From the NCBI GenBank assembly GCA_002633005.1, contig NMRA01000088.1:631074-695073 (forward strand): a stretch of 64,000 nucleotides of DNA. Reading direction: 5' to 3'. The notes under the pieces were generated by a model. That model was given only the letters and a program-made list of their open reading frames with translations. It was not told the origin of the DNA and searched no databases. This document shows, piece by piece, positions 1 through 11,308 of the stretch. Source of the DNA: Phoronis australis (lineage: Eukaryota > Phoronida > Phoronidae). Numbering within the stretch: the first letter of the stretch is position 1; every line of letters starts with the position of its first letter. The position numbers and the translations under genes were made by a program.

Positions 1-770
1 AATGGATGTCAGCAATCTCATTGCTCAGCCTAAAGCTAGACAGAAACATGTACTAATGGATTGATTCGCCATCTGTTTCTAAGAAGCCAACAGGAGCAAA
101 GAGTTAGTTGACCATGGGTATTCAGTATCTGAGGATTATAAACAATCTCACCCTTTCCTGTCAAACATGTCTGAAGATTCAACTGAGCAACTTGATCGGA
201 AACTGTTGTTTAAAATCAGTACATCTTTGGATGATCTTTACAAGACTTCAGAAAAAGTGTGCTTAGACTTCCCATGAGGAACCTGAATGACACATGGGCT
301 ATCACTTCTGTTACTATGTGTCATTCACTACATATCGGTATGACTAAGAATGAATTCACTGTAGACATAATGTATGGCATACATGTAGATGTTTGCCAAA
401 AACCCTCAACTCTGTGCTGTACAGAGGCTATTGACTGCTACGTGCATTCGTCATCATGCGGGCAATGGTGTATGTTTGAACATTTTTCGGATGGCTCACA
501 TTTATAGCTTATAATTGTTTTTAACATATATTTTTAGCAAAGGTGACATAGTTGATGATATTAATTAGATCGGTGATATATTACATTAAAAATTCTCCAG
601 ATTGAGACAGCCTCCTAAATTCAGAACACAGAAATCATGGCTGAAATTTATTTTTTTCATCCTGAAGTTTGAGGCGTGAGTGATTTGTATATTTTCGTAC
701 TTTTCAAATTCCTAACGCTATGTTGTAGCATAACAGGTTGCAAGAATACTNTCCTGAACAGAAGCTTCAA

Positions 771-884
771 ACTCCGGGCCCCCGTAACTTTCGGGACGCC
801 TGTACACATACAACCGCGCTCTGCACAATTCCCCGAGGCAACATATGTTGGGGCCCCCCTCTCTGGTCCCTGATCCGCCACTGG
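771..884 (+). repeat. MITE-like repeat ending ATCCGCCACTGG, copy 1
   Basis: It shares CCCGTAACTTTCGGG-type sequence, a run with ACAATTCCCCGAGG and the end TGATCCGCCACTG with 1134-1228. The GATCCGCC(A/C)CTG end also recurs at 19690, 40100, 59290 and 59645, so it is a terminus of a widespread short element. Confidence 0.6.
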
Positions 885-1133
885 AACAGTACTACAAAAC
901 GTCACCACTAGTTTTTTCATCATCAGTATCAACATCATTAATGTCTCGCAAAAAATTGTTGTTGTTCTGGTATTGTAATTAGTCATAGGTGGATTTAGGC
1001 TGATTCAAGCAAAATTAAACAGCAACAGCGTGAAGCGTGAAGAAATATGGAGTTCACCAACAAGGAACAGGAAGCCACGGAGCGCGGCGGAATCGGGTTG
1101 CCGTTTTTTTTTGGGGGGAACACCAAGTCACAT

Positions 1134-1228
1134 CGCCGGCCCCCGCAACTTTCGGGGCGGCTGTGCATACAGTCGCGCTTTGTCCAATTCTCCGAGGCCC
1201 CCATTATGGTATCCTAGATCCGCCACTG
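1134..1228 (+). repeat. MITE-like repeat ending ATCCGCCACTG, copy 2
   Basis: Aligns by eye along its length with 771-884, including CCGCAACTTTCGGGGCGGC and the terminal GATCCGCCACTG. Confidence 0.6.
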
Positions 1229-2133
1229 TTAGTGCACGGCAAAGATCTGCTATACTAAAGTTTGGTGAACTACAGGGCTAATAAGCAAACAAATTGCAGT
1301 TCAGTGTGGGAACGTCAAAAGCGCAATTAGTTGACCTGTCAACTGTGCTTTTTCTGCTAATTTTATTTTAATCGTAGTGAACCTTTTATTTTCACTTAGT
1401 GATAACTAAACCGTTTCAATGATGTTTTTCGTTTTAAAATTGCTTCAATTAATACTACAGGTACTCCAATATCGTCCGCATTCGTTGCGATTCTATACTA
1501 GGGGATTCCATTAACAGGGAATTCCATGAGTATGCATGACAAGGGAGATAAGTCTTTATTTTGATACATAAACGAGGCGACGAATAAGGATTTTCTCAGT
1601 TGCAAGGATTATAATTACCATTTTACGAACTTAGTCCTAACTGCTACAAAACTCATTCAAATTACAGCAATGACGAAACGTTTTTCTGCGGTTTATTTGG
1701 TGCGGATACGAACCGATATGATCTCGCGAGATCCAGCCTCATCACCCGTTTTTCGCGGTATTTTGTAAATGTGATGTGCCATATGTGAACGACTAGTCGC
1801 TAACCGACTAGAGCGTCGTCTTTCGTGAAAATGTCGTCAACCCAGCAATAGTGCATCCAAAAATAGGTCAGTTACACGACACAAAGATGACCGTGTCATT
1901 AGTTTGATGACATCAGCTGACCTATTTACTTGGTTGGGAAGTCAGTTTTATTCGTGTGTCTGGCAAGGTGATTAACGATGGAAAATTCCGTGACAGATAC
2001 TTTTATTTGTCGCCCTGGCTTGGTTTGCTTAGACGTAGCAATGTCTACAACGCTGAAACGCTCTTGGTTAATAACTCGAAATATGTGACGGCTGAAGAGG
2101 GTGAAATGCATCTCAAGTGAATTTAAACCTTAC

Positions 2134-2266
2134 CTTTCCCGAAGATTTAATTCCTCTACAGAGGCACAAGAAGACGACGACCCAAGCAGCCGTCAGACAA
2201 AGGAGAAGTTTCCAGTGAATTCGTCCCAATTCTGTGATACCTGGACTCAGTTGCAGAACTGTATAT
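2134..2266 (-). CDS. Gene A exon: TM4
   Basis: 133 bp (1 + 44 codons). The acceptor is ATGTTCCAG and the donor GTAAGGTTTAA. Reading: [44 protein letters not shown]. This is the usual SLC6 TM4 pattern (VLxxS...W.L.LCL..AW...F.C...G.K.SGK). The phase follows exactly from the TM3 exon and would enter a TM5 exon at phase 0, as in gene B. No TM5 exon is seen between here and position 1. Confidence 0.9.
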
Positions 2267-5200
2267 CTGGAACATCCAACCCGCATCGTTTGAACAAAAG
2301 CACCTTGAAAAACACGGATGCTCGAGATTTTTGCCGTGGAGTTTGTTTGTCAACAGAATTATGCACTTCACTTTTGAAAAACCTATGAACCCGCATCCCT
2401 TCCAAGACGCAAATTTCATTTAGACCACGCTAGACCATTGGTCTCGTTTGTTCCTTGCTCAGGTGAGAAGCGATTTCTGTGTTTGCAATGAGCTGACAGT
2501 TCGTTGTTCCTTGAGACCATGCCAGACACCTTGAAGAGCCCGAGGCTCCGTTTCATTAAAGTAACTTAATACAGAAAGTTAGTCTTAAGCTCTCACTTCA
2601 CTGTTGCTAAATAAAGGTTTAGCCAAGTACTTACGAGCACATCAGATTCTAGGCATACGTAATAGAAATAATCTCAGTAAGTTGCAGTTACTTGAATATT
2701 CTCAGAGACTGTACTTTAGCTCAAGTGAGATTTAATTATTTTTCAAAATTGTTATGTGGAACTAGGACCAAAATTCTGTCTTATATCGCTTTTCATGAAA
2801 CATTCCCCTGATCTCAAGAAATAACAAAATTTCCGTTCTTTGGAATCTTTGAAATCATCACCAACTTGTCTGAGGATCAAATTGATACCGATTACATAAC
2901 AATAATTGGTCTAAATCAGAGGTTGTTTTTGTGTTACAAGATGGGCTACTGTCCCTTTAACATGTGCGTTATCTCGCGCAGACTTAATATCCAAAGTGAC
3001 CCATCTTCTTCTCTCACGGCCCGTGCGGGCGTTCTTCATAACAACGTCATTTTCTCATTAATACAGATCGAGATGTAGTATTTTTCTTATGAACCGCATT
3101 CTAGTTTCATAAAGGGAACAGAATTGCGGCACTTGATATAAGACAAGTATTTAAGGCACGGGGAATAGGAGAAGACATGTGCGGCACTTGCAGTGGAGGA
3201 ACGTTGTCTGCATTAATACATTAAATCGGAATACATGTAACTTCTGGATTGTGTCGGAGCGTGAAAACCGCAGTGATTGTCAGTTTAGTTGAGCAAAGAA
3301 AGAAAGAGTTGGACAAGGAAAGAAAAACTGGGCAAAGAGCTCCTTTCAAACACAATTCTGAACATTACATTACATAACATTACGTTACATTACATTGCAT
3401 TACATTACACTACATTACATTACATTACATAACGTTACATTGCAGGCCATGAATTTTGAACCTTTATTAGTACTACTGTTCAATTTTGTTGTCAATTTTC
3501 CTCGCAATAGAATTTGGTTCACGCGGAGTTCTACGTAAAAACAAAAGAGGTAGAATCGTTTGACCCAAGAATATGGACGACGCATAAGTTCACGAACATT
3601 ACCGGGCGACAATATGTGTCGAGTTTACACGCCGTCAACATCAGCACAGATTGTCGTCAGATTGACAGATGTCCCGGGTGTATGTGCCGTTAGCGGCACA
3701 TAATGTCGCACGCTTAGTACGACAACACTCGGCAACTGTCGACCAACATTTATGTTAAAACGTAGTCTACTTACCACGGTTTTTGATACATAGGCGGATC
3801 CAGAGGCAAGGGGTTCGGGAAACCGTTAAAAACCCAAAACGGGGCTGCAGCAAGTCGAACTGTTCAAAGATAAGGTGACAGCTCATGATGGTTTGCATAT
3901 CCACGCCCGACGCTAGCCTCGTTTGCGGGAGCGTTGATTTTGCAAGGGGCCTTGGGATACTTAAACATTTGTTTTATGGCGTACCACTATACAGGATGTA
4001 CATTTCCCAGCGTCGACAACTGGGGTAGAATATTTTCCCTTCCTACCTTTAGATTAAATTTTATTTCTAGGCTTAAAATAGAGAATTTCTTGAAAGTTTT
4101 AGAGTTCAACCATGCAAAGCTTTTGACCCTAGATGTATTTGTGGAAAATCTTTTTGTACGCGCTCGCTGGGCGTACATGTAGACGACTGGGTTGTTGGCG
4201 GAAATCTCCAGTAAGACAGATTGTTAAGTTCGTTTTACTTCATTGTATTAAGTTGAAAACGTCAGGCACACTTAGCACCAGTTTTCTGGAACGGACTAAA
4301 GACAACCCTAAGTTTTATCTTAAAACTGACTTAAGTTTAAGATAAGTCTTTGTGTAACGGGCCATTGGTTTCTATTTCCATGATTTGGCCATGCGCGAGA
4401 TTACTTTTTATAACTTCACGAATATTTTTCTAAACTTGTGGAGACTTTGTTAAAGCTAACGAAGACATTGCTAAAGTTCTAGAATGCTCTGCTTAACTTC
4501 TGGAAGATTTTTTAAAAACTTTACAGAGAACTCATTCAGCTTTACTCACAGCCAGTATTCCTCCGCTGGTGTTATGGTCTTGCTAGCGTTGCCGACTACG
4601 GTCATATTTGTAGTTCGGTTAATGTTGAACAGTAGGGATGAACTGGTCGCGTTGGACGTAATTTCTACGCAGTTGGACGACAAGTTCTGGCAATGGGTCC
4701 ACGGTAACTCCGACGTGAAAGAGCTCCCCAGGTAGAATAGAACCCAGGCGTTGATGGTGTTGTAGTAAATGGAGCAAATGATAACCAAAATTGACATTCC
4801 ATATCCAAGCCCTAGAAAAGGAAACCTGCACGTGCACTTTGTTGAAGTCTAAGCATGTGCGCACCCAGAGGGACTCCCACTATTTGGCGAAGTGGGCAAA
4901 AAGGTCCGCCCCTGAGGGACAAAAAGTTCGAGAAAATCGGACAAAAGTCCACTAAATAAGCGCAAACGCGCACTTCACAGTGGTCCGCCCGCTGTTTTGT
5001 TAGCGAAAGGTCCACGACGTCAAGAATTCGAGCCCCATATTGAAGGCTGGGTGTGCGCATGCTAAGTAAACGTTTCAACGATACAAGTATTCCTGTTTGT
5101 ACCACCTTGTAGCCCAATACATGTAGATGGCGTAATCCGCTGGCTGGAACTGCTCCCATCCAGCGGAATGAGTTATGAAATCATGACGCTACAATGTGTG

Positions 5201-6881
5201 AGAGTGTGCTAAAAAGTCTGTATCTCACTGACTTGGGGGGGATAAAGAAATTTGTTATTTTTTCAAAGTAAGTAGCACTTAATTCCTATTTTACCGATTT
5301 CAAGCTCAGCGCGTTAGCTAATATTACTCGGTAATTTGAACAAGAAGAACGTGGAGCGCTGAAATGCGGCCACGACAACACTACAGACGGTGTTCTACTA
5401 CGGGTTTCTTTAGTATCATAAAATGACCATTATACATGTATGTCGCAGAATACGTCAAACCTGCCCGAACTGGAAAGGTGGCATCGTCTCTCTAACACAT
5501 TTATTTCCAAATTTCATGAAAAAAACCAAAAGAACTCCAAGATACAGAGGCCAACGTAAAAAATAAAACTGACACCAGAGGGCACAGCTAGAGTACGATT
5601 GGTCTGAAACTCGTCATCATCTGGTGCAATCTCCACAAGAGCACAACCGCCAAATTTCGCAAAGATCCTTTAAGGGCTAAGAAGATACAGCCGAAGATGC
5701 AAAAAAAATTGCCCTTAGAGGGCTCCAGAGTAGTCGAAACTATTTGAAAATAAACATCAGCTGCGGTATTCTCACCAGGAACACAACCATCAATTTCATG
5801 AAGATCCTTTGAGTGACTTGGCAGAAAGAGAGGTGGACGAAGATACAGAGGCGAACGAAAAAAAAAATTTTGCCCTAGGGGGCACAGTCGTATTCGGATC
5901 AGTCCGGCACTCTTTACCGTTTGTCGTTAGCTCCACACGCACACATCTTTCAAATTTCACAAGCTCCTTCAAATCCTTAATATGAATATGTGGATGCATA
6001 ATAATTGCAGGTCATGTGAACGATGTAAAAAGCCCTGAACCTTGTAAAAATGCAAATTTGTCAACATTCTGCGTCAAATGTCCTATTCCTGATGCTTCAG
6101 ATTAAAAAGAGTGGCCTGATCTCCGTGCATCTGATTTTTCATCGGTAAATCTTTGCTGAAATTTTAGAGCAACAAAATCGGTATTTCAAGACCGACATCT
6201 TGAATAAATGTTTTAGGCAGCCCAAATGAATAAGACTATTCAAATTTGCCGTTATACACCCTCATTCACATCACCAGGAGACTGGAGACCAATCGTGGAA
6301 AACGATATGCAATAACAATAAAACCAGCAACAACGTCGACGAAGACAACAACAACAAAAATTAGACAAGGATGCCAATTACCGTACAATACGAAAACGAT
6401 TGCTATGTAAACGCTCATGCAGCGGTTTAATCCAAGGTGATCCACAATTTTAATCGCAACATTATAGTAAATCCTAATTTTCCATTTTACGTTTGTATTT
6501 TGATTATTTGTGTGGTTCTTTAACTGATGAGGTTTTACAATAAATGATGAGATAGGATACCCACCTGTAAACAAGGGGCATATCTTCCAAACGTGAAGGG
6601 GGCCAACTCCAGAAAATTGACCAAGTCCAACTTCCAGGAAGAACAATGGTACCCCGCAAGTAAACAGGAAAAAGAAATACGGAATAAGGAATGCACCTGA
6701 AAACAAGAAAATCTTATTAATAAATTAACCATAAAATTTGCCATCAAAGATCCCACTAAACTTACCAACACTAGTCAAAACTTACACTTATTGCCAATTT
6801 TGGAACTTCTTCATCAGAATCATGTTTTTTATTTCCCTTCTCATTATCATTATGATAATAACAATAATAATAATAATAATA

Positions 6882-6929
<48 letters not shown>

Positions 6930-8642
6930 ATAGCTATCAAATAATACGCAAATACGCACATGCGTCGTAGACAAAAATAAAAAAAAATAAAAAAACTGTC
7001 AAAACCTCTGTCAACATCAAATTTTGTGGCATAATTTGTGAATGCTTAGTAACAAGCAGCCTAGATCGAGTTCATCATAAATACGAGTAAAGGGTAAGTA
7101 TCATCTCATATCAACTACCAGCAGACAATACAGTAAATCTTATCCGTGACGCCTCATACATACTGTACAGTAAATAGGACGAGCCTAGTTCAGTAACGCT
7201 AGGACCTACGCTAGGAACCCGCTAAAATCTAGCAAAAATCACGTCTTCTCATTTAAAATGCAAGGCAATATGTCACGTTATCTTGCTTTTTGCGAGGACC
7301 TAGCGTTACTGAACGGCTGGCTGGGGCTTAGGGTGCGCACGCATCGTTTCCGCTATGGATAAAAACAGAGGTCAGTGGAGTTGAGGGCTTTGCATAAAAG
7401 TTATATAACACTATCACTGAGGCGAACACTGGATAACAACAACGCCACAGCACACTATCGGGCACGTTGCTAGTGCTGAATAAATATGATATGGGTTTTT
7501 GAAACTCGAACTCAAACTTCTTGTTCATTATTTTCTATTCAAAATCGGTGCAAACTAAAGATACGTGCTCACTGAATATTCATGCAATGCTCGAATTTTG
7601 GATCTTTTGGATGATTGTCTAAGCCTAGTTCGCACTTAACGACCTAATCATTAAACCTAAAAACAAACGTTTGAAACTATAAAATTGTTGCGTACGAATT
7701 CGATCGTCTCATCTCAAAATCTCGATTTTGGCAACTCGAATTTGAAGCTCATATCTACAGATCTCCAAGCGCGAACTAAGCTCATCTGCGTGAATCATAT
7801 GAACACTGCCCAGTAGACACTTGTATTTTGAAGTTCAGACAAAGCCTCATCAGAGATTTGTTAGCCACTAGATTTCTGGGAAGGTGTTCCATAACAAAAA
7901 ATTACCGCGAGATCAGAAACTAGACAAAGCATATTTTAATGCAAAAACAGAAAAGAGAATTCGTAGATTTTTAGCCGTAAATGTTGAATTCTTCACAGAA
8001 GCGTTTTGGGGCTTTTAAAAGAACTTGCTACGCTCATCCGATCCCCAAATGTTGGCGAATGAGCCGACAACTAAGTTACAGGCAAAGCGTACATGCACCA
8101 TCTTAGAATTCGCAATTTTAGTGTTGGCCAACACCAATAAAGACTGACGCGTTTTCTTAAGTCGCCGATGGTTTCGAGGTTCATGTTTCTGAACGAGGGT
8201 AGAATCCTATCACTCTAAGGAATATCGTGAGAGGCCTAAATTCGATTTTAGCTAGCTAAACAGGGTGATATGCAGCTTTAAAGTGAGCCAATACCATGAA
8301 CGTTATTGCACGGTGAAACCAACTCAAGACTGGTAAACTCATCCATAGCCAAATTGAGGATTAAAGCCTTCCACTGGTGAAAACTGAGTTGATTGATTGG
8401 CGAGCACTTGTTTGTCTTGTTAATGCATGTACCCGGTGCAAATATTTCCCACCATAGACACCAGCCCTGAGTACAAACGCTAACATTATCTATGTATCTT
8501 TACAAGAAATTCTAACCTGTGCTTTATAGATGTTATTACCAGAGTAGTCACAGCACTGAGTGGCAGCAGTGATACTGGCAGTGACCAATTTGCCTAACAG
8601 CAGTAACAGCAATGACATAATTCCACTGGAAGCAGTAGCCGT

Positions 8643-8673
<31 letters not shown>

Positions 8674-9941
8674 AAAACAGCATCTCCTTTCACGAGCAAA
8701 GCAACTCTGTTCAGTCAAAGAGCATTCTTCTCTCACGAAACTGAGTTGTTTTCTGCCAGCAGTAAAAAGCATAGTTGCTCGTGAGAAAGAGCATCGCTTG
8801 TTTGAAAAAAACGTGGTTCAAGGCAACAGAACTGTCCCGGCAAGATAAACATATTATTGCGCGCTAGGAAAGAAGCGAGAATAGCGCGTCACCCATCGTG
8901 TGCGTAGCATTGGCTACATCGCTGATACAAGAGATGGTCATTCCCACTTAACAGAGCTATGCTAGTAAACTATATAATAAGCTCTACAGGGCCAGAAGCA
9001 CGTCAGAAATGCTTTCCTCAATAGGAACACACTTGACACCTTTAATCGTGATTTTTCAAGACGTTTGGGGGGTAGAAAGGCATACTGCGAAGGGCTCAAA
9101 ACCACTAGGGAGCGCATAGTGGGTCACAATTGCCTTTAGGCGACTCCGCGGCAGTCGAATTTGTCCTCAAGTCCACGACAGTTGTATTCGTCGCAGTACT
9201 AACACATGCCAAAGTTTATGAAGATCCGTCAAGCAACTTGTATTGAGCCATTTATGATTGGCTGCAAGAGGGCGCCACAGCAGTCCGACCGGACCAAAAC
9301 TCATCGTTAGCCATGCACGTTTCATTAAGAACATAATTATGCTTATTCTCATTGATCCTTAGAGTGATTTGGCTGATAGAGGGGCCGACGCCGAAGACCA
9401 GACGCAAATATAATCAAAATGGCATACAGCACGTCGAATCTATACGAAAATGGAAATGTGTTATCGCCTCGTTAATAGAAACCTATTTGCCATCATGTTT
9501 CATGAAAACCCGTCAAGGAACTGAAGAAAACGTGAAAAATAGATATCGTTATTAAGGGGCTCAACGGTTATCGCATCCGTTTGAAAGATGTTGTCATCCG
9601 CCAGTTGAAGTGTTCCTAGAAAAGCACCGTTCTAATTTAACAAATATCCTGCAAGACGTTTCGGCATCTACCATGATACAAAAACAGTATGCAAACAATT
9701 CAAGTCCTGTTTCCGCATTAGATACAATACCACGGTTACTATATGACTTTGCCTGCTCACACAACTTACCGCCCCCATTACTCATACACAAGTAGGGAAA
9801 TCTCCAAATGTTGCCAAAGCCAACAGTGAAGCCTAGGAGGGACAATAAGAATTCCACTTTACTTCCCCAGTTTCCACGCTCTTCGGTTTCATCTTCGCTC
9901 GAGCCGTCGGTAGTTGATTCGTCTGCAGATTCTTTTATTTC
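2134..9941 (-). CDS. Gene A: SLC6-family Na+/Cl- dependent transporter, glycine-transporter-like, partial (TM1 to TM4)
   Basis: A plasma-membrane symporter gene of the neurotransmitter/amino-acid transporter family. Four exons are visible on the minus strand: 9770-9941 (TM1), 6565-6696 (TM2), 4550-4811 (TM3 and extracellular loop 2) and 2134-2266 (TM4). They total 699 bp, 233 codons, with phases 1, 2 and 0 carried correctly over every junction. The family signature NIWRFPYLC is present, followed by a TM2 containing [17 protein letters not shown] and a loop 2 with the conserved Cys pair (LPWTHCQN...NC). The start codon must lie in an exon upstream of 9941, because the TM1 exon begins directly after a TTTTTGCAG acceptor. 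TM5 to TM12 are not found at 1-2133 and presumably lie beyond the left edge. The substrate is not proven: loop and TM sequences resemble glycine transporters, but position-by-position assignment needs alignment. It is a tandem paralog of gene B. Confidence 0.9.
2575..2810. repeat. Dispersed AT-rich repeat (family also at 32650-32850 and 44500-44745)
   Basis: The three copies share the order: AGTCTTA or GGTCTTACGC near one end, AAAGGTTTAG, an A/T-rich middle with TCTCAGT, then TCAAGTGAG and TTATGTGGA. The 44.5 kb copy has GGTCTTACGC and GCGTAAGACC at opposite ends, so the element probably has short terminal inverted repeats. It lies in introns of gene A and gene B. Confidence 0.55.
3361..3448. 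repeat. (ACATT)n microsatellite
   Basis: About 17 imperfect 5-bp units of ACATT with a few TAACG and TGC interruptions, in an intron of gene A. Confidence 0.9.
4550..4811 (-). CDS. Gene A exon: TM3 and extracellular loop 2
   Basis: 262 bp (2 + 86 codons + 2). The acceptor is TTTTCTAG and the donor GTGAGTAAAG. It encodes TM3 ([17 protein letters not shown], then AWVLFYL), the motif SELPW, two loop cysteines (THCQN and SNC) that form the conserved disulfide in this family, and several N-glycosylation sequons ([16 protein letters not shown]). It ends at EEYW. The loop is 16 residues shorter than in gene B. Confidence 0.92.
4854..5061. mobile_element. MITE with 15-bp TIR CATGCGCGCACCCAG, copy 1
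   Basis: Starts CATGTGCGCACCCAG and ends CTGGGTGTGCGCATG, an inverted terminal repeat. The interior has CGGACAAAAGTCCACTAAA and CGAGCCCCATATTG. The gene-A TM3 exon ends only 43 bp away. Related copies are at 12089-12329 and 57114-57319. Confidence 0.8.
5500..5990 (+). repeat. Dispersed repeat with CTCF-like cores, block 1
   Basis: Three or so units. Each has AAATTT(C)ATGAA..ATCC, GATACAGAGGC.AACG.AAAAA, a core such as CACCAGAGGGCACAGC (5573-5588) or GCCCTAGGGGGCACAG (5872-5887), then CGGATC.GTCCG and a GCACACA..TTTCAAATTTCAC stretch. Same strand and order as blocks 9115-9600, 12560-13860, 14600-14800 and 29660-30235. Lies in a gene A intron. Confidence 0.7.
6565..6696 (-). CDS. Gene A exon: TM2
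   Basis: 132 bp with acceptor ...GTTTTCAG and donor GTGGGTATC. It encodes [19 protein letters not shown], then [20 protein letters not shown], ending in PLFTG. The Tyr after the Pro in TM2 corresponds to the chloride-site Tyr of GAT1 (family knowledge). Phase and length match the gene B TM2 exon exactly, and about three quarters of residues agree. Confidence 0.93.
6860..6930. repeat. (AAT)n-(TTG)n compound microsatellite
   Basis: Eight or so AAT units pass directly into about sixteen TTG units. Confidence 0.95.
7189..7313. mobile_element. MITE with TIR TTCAGTAACGCTAGG, copy 1
   Basis: 125 bp. Left end TTCAGTAACGCTAGGACC, right end GGACCTAGCGTTACTGAA, an almost perfect inverted repeat. The interior GCAAGGCAATATGTCACGTTA is shared with the copies at 60386-60668. 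Lies in the intron between the TM1 and TM2 exons of gene A. Confidence 0.85.
8638..8673. repeat. (CAG)n / (TAG)n microsatellite
   Basis: About eight CAG triplets followed by TAG triplets. The open frames across it on both strands are low-complexity shadows. Confidence 0.9.
9115..9600 (+). repeat. Dispersed repeat with CTCF-like cores, block 2
   Basis: Two to three degraded units immediately downstream (on the minus strand) of the gene A TM1 exon. The core GCAAGAGGGCGCCAC is at 9264-9278. It is preceded by the conserved AAATTT/GTTTATGAAGATCC.TCAAG stretch and followed by GTCCGACC, as in the other blocks. Confidence 0.6.
9770..9941 (-). CDS. Gene A exon: cytoplasmic N-terminal tail and TM1
   Basis: 172 bp (57 codons plus one base). 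The acceptor is TTTTTGCAG and the donor GTAAGTTG. It encodes an acidic Ser/Thr-rich tail ([18 protein letters not shown]), then [20 protein letters not shown] and [16 protein letters not shown], which is TM1 with the family signature. Seen directly: at the unwound stretch of TM1 most GABA and glycine transporters read (A)(V/I)GLGN, while this exon reads TVGFGN, so the Ala is Thr and the Leu is Phe. These positions face the sodium and substrate sites in solved SLC6 structures (family knowledge), so altered substrate choice is possible (inference). No in-frame ATG precedes the exon. The nearby ATG at 9958-9960 is out of frame. Confidence 0.92.
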
Positions 9942-10493
9942 CTGCAAAAATGTTATTCATGCAAGAACGATTCACTCTGACGATTCTTCAGACAGTACGA
10001 TCGGAGATTGTTTCAAGCTAGTACCCTGTGGCATTACGTTTAACGTAATGCATTATCTCGCTAGTGTTTCTCAGCGCAAACTAGCAAAATGGCAGTAACC
10101 GAAATCCGTTTCACTACAGGGCTTGCGACTTTTTGGTCTAACGTCTGGTATACATTTGTGCCCAGGAACACCGATAGAGGGTGGCGAATTTTTCGCGAAA
10201 ATCTAGTCACCACTTCCCAACATTAGTCCATAATTTTTACTTGATTTGACTTGCTGTAGTTTATACCCAACAAATGCTACGTTTTATTTAGGAATTCGGG
10301 TTGTTTTCAACGAGATATCAATTTTTAATCAAAAAGGCTCGCGGAACTAATGTCATGACTCTTTACGGATACACAGTTCACTTGTCCTCAACTCGTTTGT
10401 CAGACGAACTTGACTAAAGCACTGTTCATATGCAGCACAGACACTTCAAATTTACATTCGTATACTTGAAAAAATTTCATAACCCTCCGTAGT

Positions 10494-11308
10494 ATGGCGT
10501 GTTATGTGTTGCAAAATTCAATGTTCAAAAAATTAGGTTTGATGTAATTATGTGTATTCGATACCTTATATTTATATTTGATCTTATAGTTTGTACATTT
10601 GATGTCAAAATATTTATATTCCATAATGAAAATACTTATGTGCGATAACTTAGTATATATGTTCGATGTTTCGTTTTATATGTTCGATGTTTCGTTATAT
10701 GTGTTCGATGTTTCTTTTGATATGTTCAATAACGGAATTATGAGTATTACGAAACGACGTCCCTGATTGGTTCCTGGAATTAAATAAATGGCGGCTACCG
10801 AAGAAGAGTACTGTTGCTTCCTCATTTTTTCGACAATTTAGCCCATTTCATCGATATTTGTGAACATGGGTAAATAACGTCTCAACACAGCTGACCAATC
10901 ACGGCCGTCGTTTCAGTTTACCCAGAGTTCCATTATCGAATATAACCGGAAGACATCGAACGAAAACTTGACATTATCGAATACATACATGAACATCGAA
11001 CAGAAATTTTCAAAACATTGAATACAATTGTAATGAACATTGAATACATATAATCTTATGAAACATAAATGTAGATAACATTGAATATAAGATCAAATAT
11101 AAATATAAGAAGATCAAATATAAATATAAGAAGATCAAATATAAATATAAGAAGATCAAATATAAATATAAGAAGATCAAATATAAATTTTAGAAAGATC
11201 AAATATAAATATAAGAAGATCGAATATAAATATAAGATATCGAATACATATAATTACATCAAACCTAATTTTTTTGAACATTGAATTTTGCAACACATAA
11301 CACGCCAT
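10494..11308. mobile_element. Foldback element with about 93-bp terminal inverted repeats
   Basis: The left arm (10494-10587) begins ATGGCGTGTTATGTGTTGCA. The right arm (11216-11308) ends with its complement TGCAACACATAACACGCCAT. The arms pair along most of their length, including AAAATTAGGTTTGATGTAAT. The interior is rich in TTCGATGTT/AACATCGAA motifs and contains a 21-bp satellite. No coding frame, so non-autonomous. Confidence 0.85.
11091..11240. repeat. 21-bp tandem repeat GATCAAATATAAATATAAGAA
   Basis: GATC starts occur at 11091, 11112, 11133, 11154, 11175, 11197 and 11219, giving periods of 21 (four times) and then 22. The array sits inside the foldback element next to its right arm, and one unit-like piece also occurs in the left arm, so the array likely grew from the arm sequence. 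Confidence 0.92.

Larger units (their letters stand above)
1..2133. other. Left edge, downstream of gene A TM4 exon: no exon recognised
   Basis: No TM5 exon of gene A was found on the minus strand. On the plus strand, 3-290 reads as short open pieces with coding-like composition (for example LDRKLLFKISTSLDDLYKTS), possibly a decayed mobile-element ORF. I do not recognise it. The stretch also holds two related repeat copies (771-884 and 1134-1228) and one ambiguous base at 751. Confidence 0.4.

Noticed and set aside
9945-9960. A start codon for gene A at the TM1 exon
   Set aside because: The codon in frame at 9945-9947 is TTG, and the ATG at 9958-9960 is out of frame. TTTTTGCAG at the border indicates a splice acceptor, so the start is in an unseen exon.
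11081-11284. Open frame with repeated RRSNINI units
   Set aside because: Product of the 21-bp satellite, whose period is a multiple of 3.
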